This document shows, piece by piece, positions 34,413 to 43,739 of a stretch of 54,187 nt of DNA. Source of the DNA: Gammaproteobacteria bacterium. Its GTDB lineage: Bacteria; Pseudomonadota; Gammaproteobacteria; UBA6429; Thiohalophilaceae. Position 1 is the first letter of the stretch; each line of letters opens with the position of its first letter. Where the stretch lies: assembly GCA_024641475.1 (NCBI GenBank), contig JAHECZ010000017.1:1-54187 (forward strand), read 5' to 3'. Under the pieces are notes generated by a model. The model worked only from the letters and a program-made list of their open reading frames with translations, was not told the origin of the DNA and searched no databases. The position numbers were made by a program, and so were the translations under genes.

Positions 34413-36959
34413 ATGGTAGATTTTGCCAAAGAAATTCTAACCATCAACATCGAAGAGGAGATGCGCCAGTCCTACCTCGACTACGCGATGAGCGTAATCG
34501 TTGGACGAGCGCTCCCTGACGTACGCGACGGCTTGAAACCGGTGCATCGGCGTGTGTTGTTTGCGATGCGTGAGCTCAGCAACGACTGGAATCGTCCCTA
34601 TAAAAAATCTGCCCGTGTCGTCGGTGATGTCATCGGTAAATATCACCCGCATGGTGACGTTGCCGTGTATGACACGATTGTGCGCATGGCCCAACCGTTC
34701 TCACTCCGATATATGCTGGTCGATGGCCAGGGTAACTTCGGTTCGGTGGATGGTGATGCGCCCGCCGCAATGCGTTATACCGAAGTGCGTATGTCGCGCA
34801 TTGCGCATGAATTGCTCGCCGATATCGATCGTGAGACCGTTAACTTCGCGCCGAACTACGACGAAAACGAAACTGAACCGGTGGTTCTGCCCTCGCGGTT
34901 ACCGAATTTATTGATCAATGGTTCATCCGGTATCGCGGTGGGTATGGCCACCAATATCCCGCCGCATAATCTGACTGAAATTGTCGATGCTTGTTTGGCG
35001 CTGATCGATAAACCGGCCACCACGATCATGGAACTCATGCAGATCGTGCCGGGCCCGGATTTTCCCACGGCCGGCATCATCAATGGCGCACGGGGTATTG
35101 CCGAAGCCTATGCCACCGGGCGTGGTCGCATTCTGGTGCGGGCACGCACCGAAGTCGAAACCGATCCCAAGAATGGCAAACACACCATCATCGTCACGGA
35201 ACTACCCTATCAGGTAAACAAAGCACGGTTACTTGAGCGAATTGCCGAACTGGTGAAGGAAAAGAAACTCGAAGGTATTACCGAACTGCGCGATGAATCC
35301 GACAAGGATGGCATGCGCATGGTGATCGAATTGCGTCGTGGCGAAGTCACTGAAGTGATTTTGAATAATCTGTACCAACAGACGCAAATGCAAACCGTCT
35401 TTGGTATCAACATGGTGGCACTGGTCGATGGCCAGCCGCAGTTACTGAATATCAAACAAATTCTCGAAGCGTTTATCCGTCATCGCCGCGAAGTGGTGAC
35501 ACGCCGCACCATTTTTGATTTACGCAAGGCGCGCGAACGCGCGCATATTCTCGAAGGGTTAGCGGTCGCGCTGACCAATATCGATCCGATCATTGCGATG
35601 ATCAAAGCCGCAGATAACCCTGCTGCGGCGAAAGACAAGTTAATGGCCACCGCCTGGGCGCCGGGTATCGTGGTCAATATGTTAGAGCGCGCCGGTGCGG
35701 AAGCCTCGCGTCCAGAAGGCCTGGCTGCCGATTTTGGTTTGGTGTCAGGTAAATACAAGCTCTCTGAAGCTCAAGCCCAGGCGATTCTGGATATGCGTCT
35801 GCATCGCCTCACCGGGTTGGAACAAGACAAGATTTACAAGGAATACGAAGAATTCCTGGTCAAGATTCAAGCCTTGCTGGAAATTTTAAGTTCTGCCGAT
35901 CGCCTAATGGAAGTGATTCGCGAAGAACTCGTGGAGATTCGCACTCAGTATGGCGACAAGCGGCGTACCGAAATCATTGCCAGCCAGGAAGATCTGACCA
36001 TTGAAGATCTGATCACCGAAGAAGATGTGGTGGTCACGCTGTCGCATGAAGGTTACGCCAAGGCGCAACCGGTCTCGGCGTATTCTGCGCAACGTCGCGG
36101 CGGTAAGGGCAAGGCAGCAACCGCCGTGAAAGAAGAAGATTTCATCGACAAGATGTTTGTGGTGAATACCCACGACACGATCTTGTGCTTCTCCAATATC
36201 GGCAAAGTGTATTGGCTCAAGGTATATGAGTTGCCACAAGCCAGCCGTGCCGCGCGGGGTAAACCGATTGTGAATCTGTTGCCTTTGGGCGAAGGTGAGC
36301 GAATTAATGCGCTGCTGCCGATTCGTGAATACTCCGAAGATAAGTTTGTGTTCTTCGCGACTTCCGATGGCACGGTAAAGAAAACACCGTTAACGGATTT
36401 CTCGCGGCCACGCTCGTCCGGCATCATTGCCGTGGAAATGCGTGAAAGCGATGCACTGGTTGGTGTGGAACTGACCAGCGGCAATCAGGACGTATTGCTG
36501 TTCAGCAGCGGCGGCAAGGCCGTGCGCTTCAACGAACAGGATGTGCGCCCGATGGGTCGCAACGCAGTAGGTGTGCGTGGTATCAAACTCAATGAAGGTC
36601 AGCGGGTGATCTCACTGTTATTGGCAGGCGAGGGCGATGTATTAACGGTGACCGAAAACGGTTACGGCAAGCGCACGCCGATGGCCGAATATCCGGTGCA
36701 TGGTCGTGGTGGTGTGGGTGTGATCTCAATTCAAACCAGTGCGCGCAATGGCGATGTCACGGCGGCTGAATTGGTCAAGGGTGATGATGAGATCATGTTG
36801 ATTACCAATGGCGGCACACTGGTACGGACTCGTGTTGAAGAAATCTCGTCGATGGGACGTAATACGCAGGGTGTGCGACTGATTACCTTGTCCGAAAATG
36901 AAAAGCTGACAGGTGTGGAACGGATTGAAGCGGAAGCAGACGCTGGTGAAGAGGCATAA
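34413..36959 (+). CDS. gyrA: DNA gyrase subunit A
   Basis: GyrA is the DNA-cutting subunit of gyrase. This 848-residue protein has the winged-helix/tower region with the catalytic Tyr in [18 protein letters not shown]. The C-terminal DNA-wrapping beta-pinwheel contains the GyrA box QRRGGKG. The quinolone-resistance region reads [19 protein letters not shown]: the residue at position 83, Ser in E. coli, is Val here (codon GTT at 34659-34661), and Asp87 is kept. Length is close to the E. coli enzyme (875). It lies downstream of mtnA and upstream of serC. Confidence 0.98.
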   Translation: MVDFAKEILTINIEEEMRQSYLDYAMSVIVGRALPDVRDGLKPVHRRVLFAMRELSNDWNRPYKKSARVVGDVIGKYHPHGDVAVYDTIVRMAQPFSLRYMLVDGQGNFGSVDGDAPAAMRYTEVRMSRIAHELLADIDRETVNFAPNYDENETEPVVLPSRLPNLLINGSSGIAVGMATNIPPHNLTEIVDACLALIDKPATTIMELMQIVPGPDFPTAGIINGARGIAEAYATGRGRILVRARTEVETDPKNGKHTIIVTELPYQVNKARLLERIAELVKEKKLEGITELRDESDKDGMRMVIELRRGEVTEVILNNLYQQTQMQTVFGINMVALVDGQPQLLNIKQILEAFIRHRREVVTRRTIFDLRKARERAHILEGLAVALTNIDPIIAMIKAADNPAAAKDKLMATAWAPGIVVNMLERAGAEASRPEGLAADFGLVSGKYKLSEAQAQAILDMRLHRLTGLEQDKIYKEYEEFLVKIQALLEILSSADRLMEVIREELVEIRTQYGDKRRTEIIASQEDLTIEDLITEEDVVVTLSHEGYAKAQPVSAYSAQRRGGKGKAATAVKEEDFIDKMFVVNTHDTILCFSNIGKVYWLKVYELPQASRAARGKPIVNLLPLGEGERINALLPIREYSEDKFVFFATSDGTVKKTPLTDFSRPRSSGIIAVEMRESDALVGVELTSGNQDVLLFSSGGKAVRFNEQDVRPMGRNAVGVRGIKLNEGQRVISLLLAGEGDVLTVTENGYGKRTPMAEYPVHGRGGVGVISIQTSARNGDVTAAELVKGDDEIMLITNGGTLVRTRVEEISSMGRNTQGVRLITLSENEKLTGVERIEAEADAGEEA

Positions 36960-37056
36960 TACTGGCAGCCAGCCTGGATGCACTGCAACGCAATTATCCG
37001 TCAATGTCATTACAAACAGATTTTTCCAAATAAATTTAACTGAGGAGTCGTACTCG

Positions 37057-38142
37057 ATGGCGCGCGTTTTTAATTTCAGTGCGGGACCGGCCGTGTTGCC
37101 GGAAGACGTTCTTCAACAGGCCCGCGACGAGATGCTCGATTGGCATGGCAGCGGTACTTCGGTGATGGAAATGAGTCATCGTGGCAAGGAATTTATTTCT
37201 ATCGCAGAGCAGGCCGAAGCTGACTTACGTGAGCTGATGGGGATTCCAGCGAATTATAAAGTATTGTTCCTGCAAGGCGGTGCCTCTGCGCAATTTGCAA
37301 TGGTGCCAATGAATCTGCTGCGCGGTAAAACCTCGGCTGACTATATCAATACCGGTGAATGGTCGAAAAAAGCGATTGGCGAAGCCAAGAAATTCGGCAA
37401 GGTGAATCTGGCCGGTAGTTCTGAATCCAGCAAGTTCACCAGTGTGCCAATGCAAAACGAACTCAAGCTTGATCCAAATGCTGCCTATGTACATTACACA
37501 CCGAATGAAACCATTGGTGGTGTCGAATTTCCATATTTGCCAGCAACCGGTAATGTGCCATTGATAGCGGATATGTCGTCTTCGATTTTGTCGCGTCCCA
37601 TCGATGTCAGCAAGTTTGGGATGATCTATGCGGGTGCGCAGAAAAATATCGGTCCATCCGGATTAACGGTCGTAATTGTACGTGATGATCTGCTTGGCCA
37701 AACAGTGGCCGGTACGCCGTCGATGTTTGATTACAAAATTCACGCCGACAATGGTTCGATGTACAACACACCACCGACGTATGGTTGGTACATCGCCGGC
37801 CTGGTATTTGCTGCGCTCAAACGCAAGGGCGGACTCAAGGCGATGGCTGAAGTAAATGATCGCAAGGCAAAGAAACTTTATAACTATATCGATGCCAGTG
37901 GCGGTTTTTACAAAAATCCGGTTGCCGTCAATTGTCGTTCCTGCATGAATGTACCGTTTACGCTGAAGAGTGATGCACTGGATGAACCTTTCCTGAAAGG
38001 TGCCAAAGCGGCCAATCTGGTGCAATTGAAAGGACACCGTTCCGTCGGTGGTATGCGTGCGTCAATCTATAACGCGATGCCCGAGGCCGGGATCGATGCG
38101 TTGATTACGTATATGCAGGATTTCGCCAAACGCAACGGTTAA
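37057..38142 (+). CDS. serC: Phosphoserine aminotransferase SerC
   Basis: SerC transaminates 3-phosphohydroxypyruvate to phosphoserine; it also acts in pyridoxal-phosphate synthesis. The 361-residue protein starts MARVFNFSAGPAVLPEDVLQ. VLFLQGGASAQFAMVPMNLL and HYTPNETIGGVEF follow, and the PLP lysine is in YAGAQKNIGPSGLTVVIV. TGAGGAG lies 9 bases before ATG 37057, which fixes the start; the open frame reaches back to 36913. serA follows directly, so two steps of serine synthesis are adjacent. Confidence 0.97.
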   Translation: MARVFNFSAGPAVLPEDVLQQARDEMLDWHGSGTSVMEMSHRGKEFISIAEQAEADLRELMGIPANYKVLFLQGGASAQFAMVPMNLLRGKTSADYINTGEWSKKAIGEAKKFGKVNLAGSSESSKFTSVPMQNELKLDPNAAYVHYTPNETIGGVEFPYLPATGNVPLIADMSSSILSRPIDVSKFGMIYAGAQKNIGPSGLTVVIVRDDLLGQTVAGTPSMFDYKIHADNGSMYNTPPTYGWYIAGLVFAALKRKGGLKAMAEVNDRKAKKLYNYIDASGGFYKNPVAVNCRSCMNVPFTLKSDALDEPFLKGAKAANLVQLKGHRSVGGMRASIYNAMPEAGIDALITYMQDFAKRNG

Positions 38143-38160
38143 AGTATTACGAGGAATATC

Positions 38161-39324
38161 ATGCACAAAATTCTGACGTTAAATAATATTTCGGTTGCCG
38201 GTCTGGAACGGTTGCCGCGTGACACGTATGAAGTCGCATCTGAAATCACCAATCCGGATGCCGTATTGCTGCGATCGTTCGACATGCATTCAATGGATAT
38301 TCCCAAAACATTGAAAGCGGTTGGCCGTGCGGGAGCGGGTACCAATAATATTCCTGTCGCAAAACTCACCAAGCAAGGTATTGCGGTGTTTAATACACCG
38401 GGTGCGAATGCGAATGCGGTTAAAGAATTAGTGCTGGCCGGGATGTTGATTGGCTGTCGCAATATCTGTGCGGCCTGGGATTTTTCCCGCAATTTATCGG
38501 GCGATGATGAATCAATCCATAAACAAGTCGAAGCCGGCAAAAAACAATTCGCCGGTTTTGAATTGCCGGGACGGACACTCGGCGTGATCGGCCTGGGTGC
38601 GATCGGCCGGAATGTTGCGAACATGGCGATTCAATTGGGTATGCGTGTGATCGGATTTGATCCGGGTATTACCGTCGAAGGCGCCTGGCAGTTGTCTGCG
38701 AGTGTCGAAAAAGCCAACAGCGTGGATGCCGTATTTGCGAAAGCGGATTTCATCACCTTCCATGTACCGTTAATCGATGCGACGCGCAAAATGGTTAATG
38801 CCGAACGCGTCAAGATCATGAAGAAGGGCGTGGTGTTACTCAATTTTGCCCGTGAAGGGATCGTTGACGAACAAGCCGTCAGCGATGGTATCAATGCTGG
38901 CAAGATTTATGGCTATGTCTGCGACTTCCCGAGCAATCGTATGAAGAATCATCCCAAAGTGATCACCTTGCCGCACCTGGGCGCGTCAACCAAAGAAGCC
39001 GAAGATAATTGTGCGAGCATGGTGGCGGATCAGGTGAAGGATTTTCTGGAAAACGGCAACATTAAAAATTCCGTGAATTTCCCGGAAGTGTTTATGGATC
39101 GCACCGAAGGGTTCCGTTTGAGTGTGGTCAATGACAATGTGCCGAATATGGTTGGGCAGATTTCAACGGCATTGGCGCAAGCGAATTTGAATATCGTGGA
39201 TATGTTGAACAAATCACGCGGTGATATGGCCTATACCGTCATCGATGTCAACAAAGCGCCGGATGCGACGTTGATACAAAATATTCAGAAGATTAGCGGC
39301 GTACTGGCGGTTCGCGCTATTTAA
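38161..39324 (+). CDS. serA: D-3-phosphoglycerate dehydrogenase SerA (ACT-domain form)
   Basis: This enzyme oxidises 3-phosphoglycerate to 3-phosphohydroxypyruvate, supplying SerC. The 387 residues contain a substrate domain with GRAGAGTNNIPV and an NAD-binding motif GRTLGVIGLGAIGRNVAN. Catalytic residues are in NFAREGIVDE and LPHLGASTKEAEDN, and a C-terminal ACT domain (NVPNMVGQISTALAQANLNI) probably senses serine. It lacks the extra intervening domain of long SerA forms. It sits between serC and pheA. Confidence 0.95.
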   Translation: MHKILTLNNISVAGLERLPRDTYEVASEITNPDAVLLRSFDMHSMDIPKTLKAVGRAGAGTNNIPVAKLTKQGIAVFNTPGANANAVKELVLAGMLIGCRNICAAWDFSRNLSGDDESIHKQVEAGKKQFAGFELPGRTLGVIGLGAIGRNVANMAIQLGMRVIGFDPGITVEGAWQLSASVEKANSVDAVFAKADFITFHVPLIDATRKMVNAERVKIMKKGVVLLNFAREGIVDEQAVSDGINAGKIYGYVCDFPSNRMKNHPKVITLPHLGASTKEAEDNCASMVADQVKDFLENGNIKNSVNFPEVFMDRTEGFRLSVVNDNVPNMVGQISTALAQANLNIVDMLNKSRGDMAYTVIDVNKAPDATLIQNIQKISGVLAVRAI

Positions 39325-39333
39325 TGACCAAAT

Positions 39334-40410
39334 ATGAGCGATGATCTCAAAGCCATGCGAGTGCGTATCGATGCCCTGGATGAGCAAATTCAGGCATTGA
39401 TAACCGAGCGTGCGCGCATCGCGCAGCAGGTAGCCCAGGCTAAACAACAGTCCGGTGATGGCACGTTCTATCGTGCTGAACGTGAAGCCGAAGTGCTACG
39501 TAATGTGAAGGCGCGCAACCAGGGTCCCTTAAGCGACGAAGAAATTACCCGCTTGTTTCGTGAAATCATGTCGGCCTGCCTGGCGCTCGAGCAAGTGATG
39601 ACGATTGCCTATCTTGGCCCGGAAGGCACCTTCACCCAGGCGGCCGCCTTAAAACATTTTGGCCACTCGGTCGAAACAGTGTCCCTGGCAACAATTAAAG
39701 ATGTCTTTCGTGAAGTCGAATCCGGTAACGCGTCGTATGGTGTGGTGCCTGTCGAGAATTCTACCGAAGGCGTGATAAATCATACGCTGGATCAATTCAT
39801 GAACTCGCCATTACAAATTTGTGGTGAAGTGGAATTGCGTATTCATCATCATTTACTCAGTAAAGCCCCTGCGCTGAAAGATATCCGGCGTATTTATTCA
39901 CATCGCCAGTCGCTGGCGCAATGTCGCGAATGGCTGGACACGCATCTGAATGAAATTGAACAACAGGAAGTCAGCAGTAATGCGGAGGCCGCTAAAATGG
40001 CGGCCAAAGAATTACATGCCGCTGCCATTGCCGGTGAAGCCGCTGCCGACTTGTATGGCCTGAATATTCTTGAAAGCAATATCGAAGACGAGCCGGACAA
40101 TACCACACGTTTTTTAATTATCGGCAAACGGGCCACGCCGCGCAGCGGCGGGGATAAAACTTCCTTGCTGGTATCAACGCACAACAAACCCGGCGCGTTG
40201 CATGCGATGCTCGAACCGATGTCACGTAATGGCATTTCCATGACGCGCATTGAGTCGCGCCCGTCACGCCGCGCCATGTGGGACTATGTTTTTTTTATTG
40301 ATATCGACGGACATGTTGACGACGCTAAAGTAGCGAAGGCATTAGGCGAACTGCAACAAGCCGCCAGCCTGGTGAAAGTGCTGGGTTCCTACCCCAAAGC
40401 GGTACTGTAA
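39334..40410 (+). CDS. pheA: Bifunctional chorismate mutase/prephenate dehydratase (P-protein)
   Basis: PheA converts chorismate to prephenate and then phenylpyruvate. The 358 residues have an AroQ-type mutase domain (about 1-90: RIDALDEQIQALITERARIA). The dehydratase domain runs from IAYLGPEGTFTQAA through VPVENSTEGVINHTLD to the catalytic DNTTRFLII. A C-terminal ACT domain carries the phenylalanine-binding GALH and ESRPSRR motifs, so feedback inhibition is expected. Its stop overlaps the hisC start by one base. Confidence 0.97.
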   Translation: MSDDLKAMRVRIDALDEQIQALITERARIAQQVAQAKQQSGDGTFYRAEREAEVLRNVKARNQGPLSDEEITRLFREIMSACLALEQVMTIAYLGPEGTFTQAAALKHFGHSVETVSLATIKDVFREVESGNASYGVVPVENSTEGVINHTLDQFMNSPLQICGEVELRIHHHLLSKAPALKDIRRIYSHRQSLAQCREWLDTHLNEIEQQEVSSNAEAAKMAAKELHAAAIAGEAAADLYGLNILESNIEDEPDNTTRFLIIGKRATPRSGGDKTSLLVSTHNKPGALHAMLEPMSRNGISMTRIESRPSRRAMWDYVFFIDIDGHVDDAKVAKALGELQQAASLVKVLGSYPKAVL

Positions 40411-41546
40411 TGTCGGGCGCACCAATACCCAGCATTGATTTTTGCGATCTTGCCGTACCGGGTGTGCAACGGCTGCAAGCCTATCAACCCGGCAAACCCA
40501 TCGATGAATTACAACGCGAATTGGGTATTCGTGAAGTCATCAAACTGGCGTCGAATGAAAATCCGTTTGGTCCGAGCCCAAAAGCGATCGCGGCTTTACA
40601 AACACAATTGCATGATCTGGCGCGTTATCCCGACGGCAATGGGTTTATATTAAAAAAGGCACTCAGTGATCGTTATTCAGTGGCATTGAATCAGATCACG
40701 CTCGGAAATGGCTCAAATGATATTTTAGAATTCGTTGCGCGAGCATTTGTGCAACCGGGTGATGAAGTGATTTTTTCACAACATGCCTTCGCGGTGTACC
40801 CGATCGTGACGCAAGCTGTTGGCGGCAAGGCCATCATTGTGCCAACCATAAACTATGCACACGATTTGGCAGCGATGGCGAAGGCCGTGACGGCGCGCAC
40901 GCGCGTCATCTTTGTTGCGAATCCAAATAATCCTACTGGTACCTGGTTTGACGAAACGGCCTTGCAGGCTTTTTTAACTGCGATACCGGGTAATGTTATA
41001 GTGGTGCTCGATGAAGCCTATTTTGAATATGCCCGTCATTCCGAAATGCAGGCGCAGGGCTATCCGGATGGCATGCAATTTCTGGCGCGCTTCCCCAATT
41101 TGATAGTGAGTCGTACTTTTTCGAAGGCGTATGGTCTGGCGGGCTTGCGCGTTGGTTACGCTGTCTCGCAGCCAGGCATTGCGGATATTTTAAATCGGGT
41201 CCGTCAACCTTTTAATGTGAATACCTTGGCGTTGTTTGCGGCAACGGCTGCATTGGATGATCAAGAACACATAGAAAAGGGCGTCACGCATAACGCCAGG
41301 GCGATGCGTTTGTACGAACGAACTCTGCAGTCAATGAAATTAAATTATATTCCTTCGGCAGGTAATTTTATCTCTATCGATATGGGCCGAACCGCCGCGC
41401 CATTATATGATGCTTTGTTGCGGCAAGGGGTGATCGTTCGTCCTGTGGCGAATTACGCGATGCCGAATCATTTGCGTATCACGCTGGGCACCGAACAAGA
41501 GAATACTCGATTCTTTACCGCACTGACGACGGTATTAAACGCGTGA
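40410..41546 (+). CDS. hisC: Histidinol-phosphate/aromatic aminotransferase HisC
   Basis: This PLP-dependent aminotransferase has 378 residues. IKLASNENPFGPSPKAIAAL and LGNGSNDILEFVARAF lead to FVANPNNPTGTWF. VVLDEAYFEYA and SRTFSKAYGLAGLRVGYA contain the PLP lysine. In this neighbourhood (pheA-hisC-tyrA-aroA) the enzyme probably also transaminates aromatic keto acids, as HisC2 of Pseudomonas is thought to do. Its stop overlaps the tyrA start by four bases. Confidence 0.95.
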   Translation: MSGAPIPSIDFCDLAVPGVQRLQAYQPGKPIDELQRELGIREVIKLASNENPFGPSPKAIAALQTQLHDLARYPDGNGFILKKALSDRYSVALNQITLGNGSNDILEFVARAFVQPGDEVIFSQHAFAVYPIVTQAVGGKAIIVPTINYAHDLAAMAKAVTARTRVIFVANPNNPTGTWFDETALQAFLTAIPGNVIVVLDEAYFEYARHSEMQAQGYPDGMQFLARFPNLIVSRTFSKAYGLAGLRVGYAVSQPGIADILNRVRQPFNVNTLALFAATAALDDQEHIEKGVTHNARAMRLYERTLQSMKLNYIPSAGNFISIDMGRTAAPLYDALLRQGVIVRPVANYAMPNHLRITLGTEQENTRFFTALTTVLNA

Positions 41547-42421
41547 GTTCGCGTTTCCACATCAAACGCTTGTGTATTATCGGTGTCGGTTTGATCGGTG
41601 GTTCACTGGCACGTGCGTTACGTGAAACCGGTTGCGTAGAAACCATTATCGGTAGCGGCCGCAATCGTGCGCATTTGCAGCGAGCTCAGGTACTGGGTGT
41701 CATCGATGAATATGAACTTGATATGGCAAAAGCGGTGCGCAATGCCGATCTTGTTGTTGTTGCTGTTCCATTGGGCGCAATGCCGGCCTGTTTTGCTGTA
41801 TTGAAAAACAGCATCGGTGATAATACCGTCATCACGGACGTTGGCAGCGCCAAACAAAGTGTCATCGATGCCATGCAGACTGCGTTCGGCGAGTTACCCA
41901 AAAACTTTGTGCCGGGGCACCCGATTGCCGGGACGGAAAAATCCGGTGTGGATGCGGCATTTGCCGAATTGTTTTCACAACGTCGCGTCATCTTGACGCC
42001 TCATGCGGCCAGCGATTCACGCGCCGTGAAATTGGTAAGACAAATGTGGGAGCACTGCGGTGCACAAGTGCTGGAGATGGAAGCCAAACATCACGATGAA
42101 GTACTGGCTGCCACGAGTCACTTGCCGCATATGCTGGCCTACGCGCTGGTTGATACTCTGGCACGTTTGCAGGATCGACGTGAAATATTTGCTTATGCCG
42201 CCGGCGGATTTCGCGACTTCACACGAATCGCCTCCAGCGATCCGCAAATGTGGCATGACATCTGTCTGGCGAATCGCGAATCACTGGCGCAAATGTTAGG
42301 TGTATATATTACCGATTTACAACGTCTGCAACAGGCGATCGAAACCAATGATAGTGAATATTTAAAAACAACCTTTACACGTGCCAAAACCGCGCGCGAT
42401 CAATTCAGTGAGTCATCATGA
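41543..42421 (+). CDS. tyrA: Prephenate dehydrogenase TyrA
   Basis: TyrA oxidatively decarboxylates prephenate (or arogenate) towards tyrosine. This 292-residue protein has the NAD-binding motif IIGVGLIGGSLARALRETG. Family blocks VPGHPIAGTEKSGVDAAF and SHLPHMLAYALVDTL follow, with YAAGGFRDFTRIASSDPQMW. It starts with GTG in the four-base overlap GTGA with hisC and overlaps aroA by ATGA. In Pseudomonas tyrA and aroA are fused; here they remain separate but coupled. Confidence 0.95.
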   Translation: MSSRFHIKRLCIIGVGLIGGSLARALRETGCVETIIGSGRNRAHLQRAQVLGVIDEYELDMAKAVRNADLVVVAVPLGAMPACFAVLKNSIGDNTVITDVGSAKQSVIDAMQTAFGELPKNFVPGHPIAGTEKSGVDAAFAELFSQRRVILTPHAASDSRAVKLVRQMWEHCGAQVLEMEAKHHDEVLAATSHLPHMLAYALVDTLARLQDRREIFAYAAGGFRDFTRIASSDPQMWHDICLANRESLAQMLGVYITDLQRLQQAIETNDSEYLKTTFTRAKTARDQFSESS

Positions 42422-43737
42422 GTTCGTCAACTAATTTACAATATATAGTTCAGGCCGGTGGCCAGTTACGCGGTTCAGTACGCGTGCCGGGGGATAAGTC
42501 GATTTCACATCGCAGTATCATGCTGGGCGCGCTGGCCGAAGGTGTAACCGAAGTCAGCGGTTTTCTGCAAGGCGAAGATAATCTTGCCACGTTAAATGCA
42601 TTTCGTGCCATGGGTGTGCGTATCGAAGGTCCGACAAATGGGCAGGTCACAATCCATGGTGTGGGTATGCATGGGTTGCATGCGCCCGCTGCGCCGTTGA
42701 ATCTGGGTAACTCTGGTACGTCGATGCGCTTGATGACTGGTTTATTGGCTGCGCAACCCTTTGATTCGGTATTGATCGGTGATGAATCGTTAAGCAAGCG
42801 CCCGATGAAACGCGTAACTGCACCATTAATCAGTATGGGTGCGAATATACAAACCACTAATACGGGCACGCCACCGGTGAAAATCCAGGGTGGGCATCCA
42901 TTGCAAGGAATTAACTACACGCTGCCCGTTGCCAGCGCGCAGATTAAATCGTGTTTATTGTTGGCTGGGTTGTATGCGAATGGTCGGACCTGTGTGACTG
43001 AACCGGCGCCGACACGTGATCATACCGAACGCATGTTGCGTGGATTTGGCTATGCCGTCGAGGTCAATGGCAATCAAATATGTCTTCACGGTGGTGGAAA
43101 ACTCCAGGCCTGTCCTATCGATGTGCCAGCGGATATTTCTTCTGCGACATTTTTTATGGTTGGTGCCACCATTGCGCCGGGATCCGATATTACCTTACGG
43201 CATGTCGGTATCAATCCAACTCGCATTGGTGTCATCAATATTCTGCGTTTAATGGGTGCAGATTTAACCCTGGAAAACGCACATGAAGTAGGGGGTGAAC
43301 CGGTTGCCGATATTCGCGTGCGCCATGCCAAGCTCAAAGGGATTCGTATTCCTGAAGATCAGGTGCCGTTGGCAATCGATGAATTCCCGGCGATCTTCAT
43401 CGCCGCCGCCTGTGCCGAAGGTGAAACGGTTTTAACCGGCGCACATGAGTTGCGCGTAAAAGAAAGCGATCGGATCCAGGTCATGGCCGATGGCTTACAG
43501 GTGCTGGGTGTCGATGCGACGCCAACGGAAGATGGCATGATCATCCGCGGTGGCACATTGGGAAGTGGTACCGTCCACAGTCGTGGCGATCACCGCATCG
43601 CGATGAGTTTCACCATGGCAGCATTACGCGCTAAAGGTGTCATCCGGATCGAAGATTGCGCTAACGTAAATACCTCATTCCCGGACTTTGTAGAGTTGGC
43701 TCGGAAGTCAGGAATTAATCTGGTAACGGCTGAATAA
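42418..43737 (+). CDS. aroA: 3-Phosphoshikimate 1-carboxyvinyltransferase (EPSP synthase), class II-type motifs
   Basis: AroA joins shikimate-3-phosphate and phosphoenolpyruvate, the glyphosate target step. The 439 residues form the two-domain fold with VPGDKSISHRSIMLGAL and NSGTSMRLMTGLL. All four motifs used to define glyphosate-tolerant class II enzymes can be read: GDKS, SAQIK (in PVASAQIKSCLL), RDHTE (in PTRDHTERMLRGFG) and NPTR. The glycine in NSGT replaces the alanine of the CP4 enzyme, so tolerance is not assured. It starts in an ATGA overlap with tyrA. manC rather than cmk follows. Confidence 0.96.
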   Translation: MSSSTNLQYIVQAGGQLRGSVRVPGDKSISHRSIMLGALAEGVTEVSGFLQGEDNLATLNAFRAMGVRIEGPTNGQVTIHGVGMHGLHAPAAPLNLGNSGTSMRLMTGLLAAQPFDSVLIGDESLSKRPMKRVTAPLISMGANIQTTNTGTPPVKIQGGHPLQGINYTLPVASAQIKSCLLLAGLYANGRTCVTEPAPTRDHTERMLRGFGYAVEVNGNQICLHGGGKLQACPIDVPADISSATFFMVGATIAPGSDITLRHVGINPTRIGVINILRLMGADLTLENAHEVGGEPVADIRVRHAKLKGIRIPEDQVPLAIDEFPAIFIAAACAEGETVLTGAHELRVKESDRIQVMADGLQVLGVDATPTEDGMIIRGGTLGSGTVHSRGDHRIAMSFTMAALRAKGVIRIEDCANVNTSFPDFVELARKSGINLVTAE

Positions 43738-43739
43738 TT

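Noticed and set aside
36913-37056. 48-codon extension of the serC frame back into gyrA
   Set aside because: A strong TGAGGAG before ATG 37057 and the family start MARVFNFSAGPA fix the real start.
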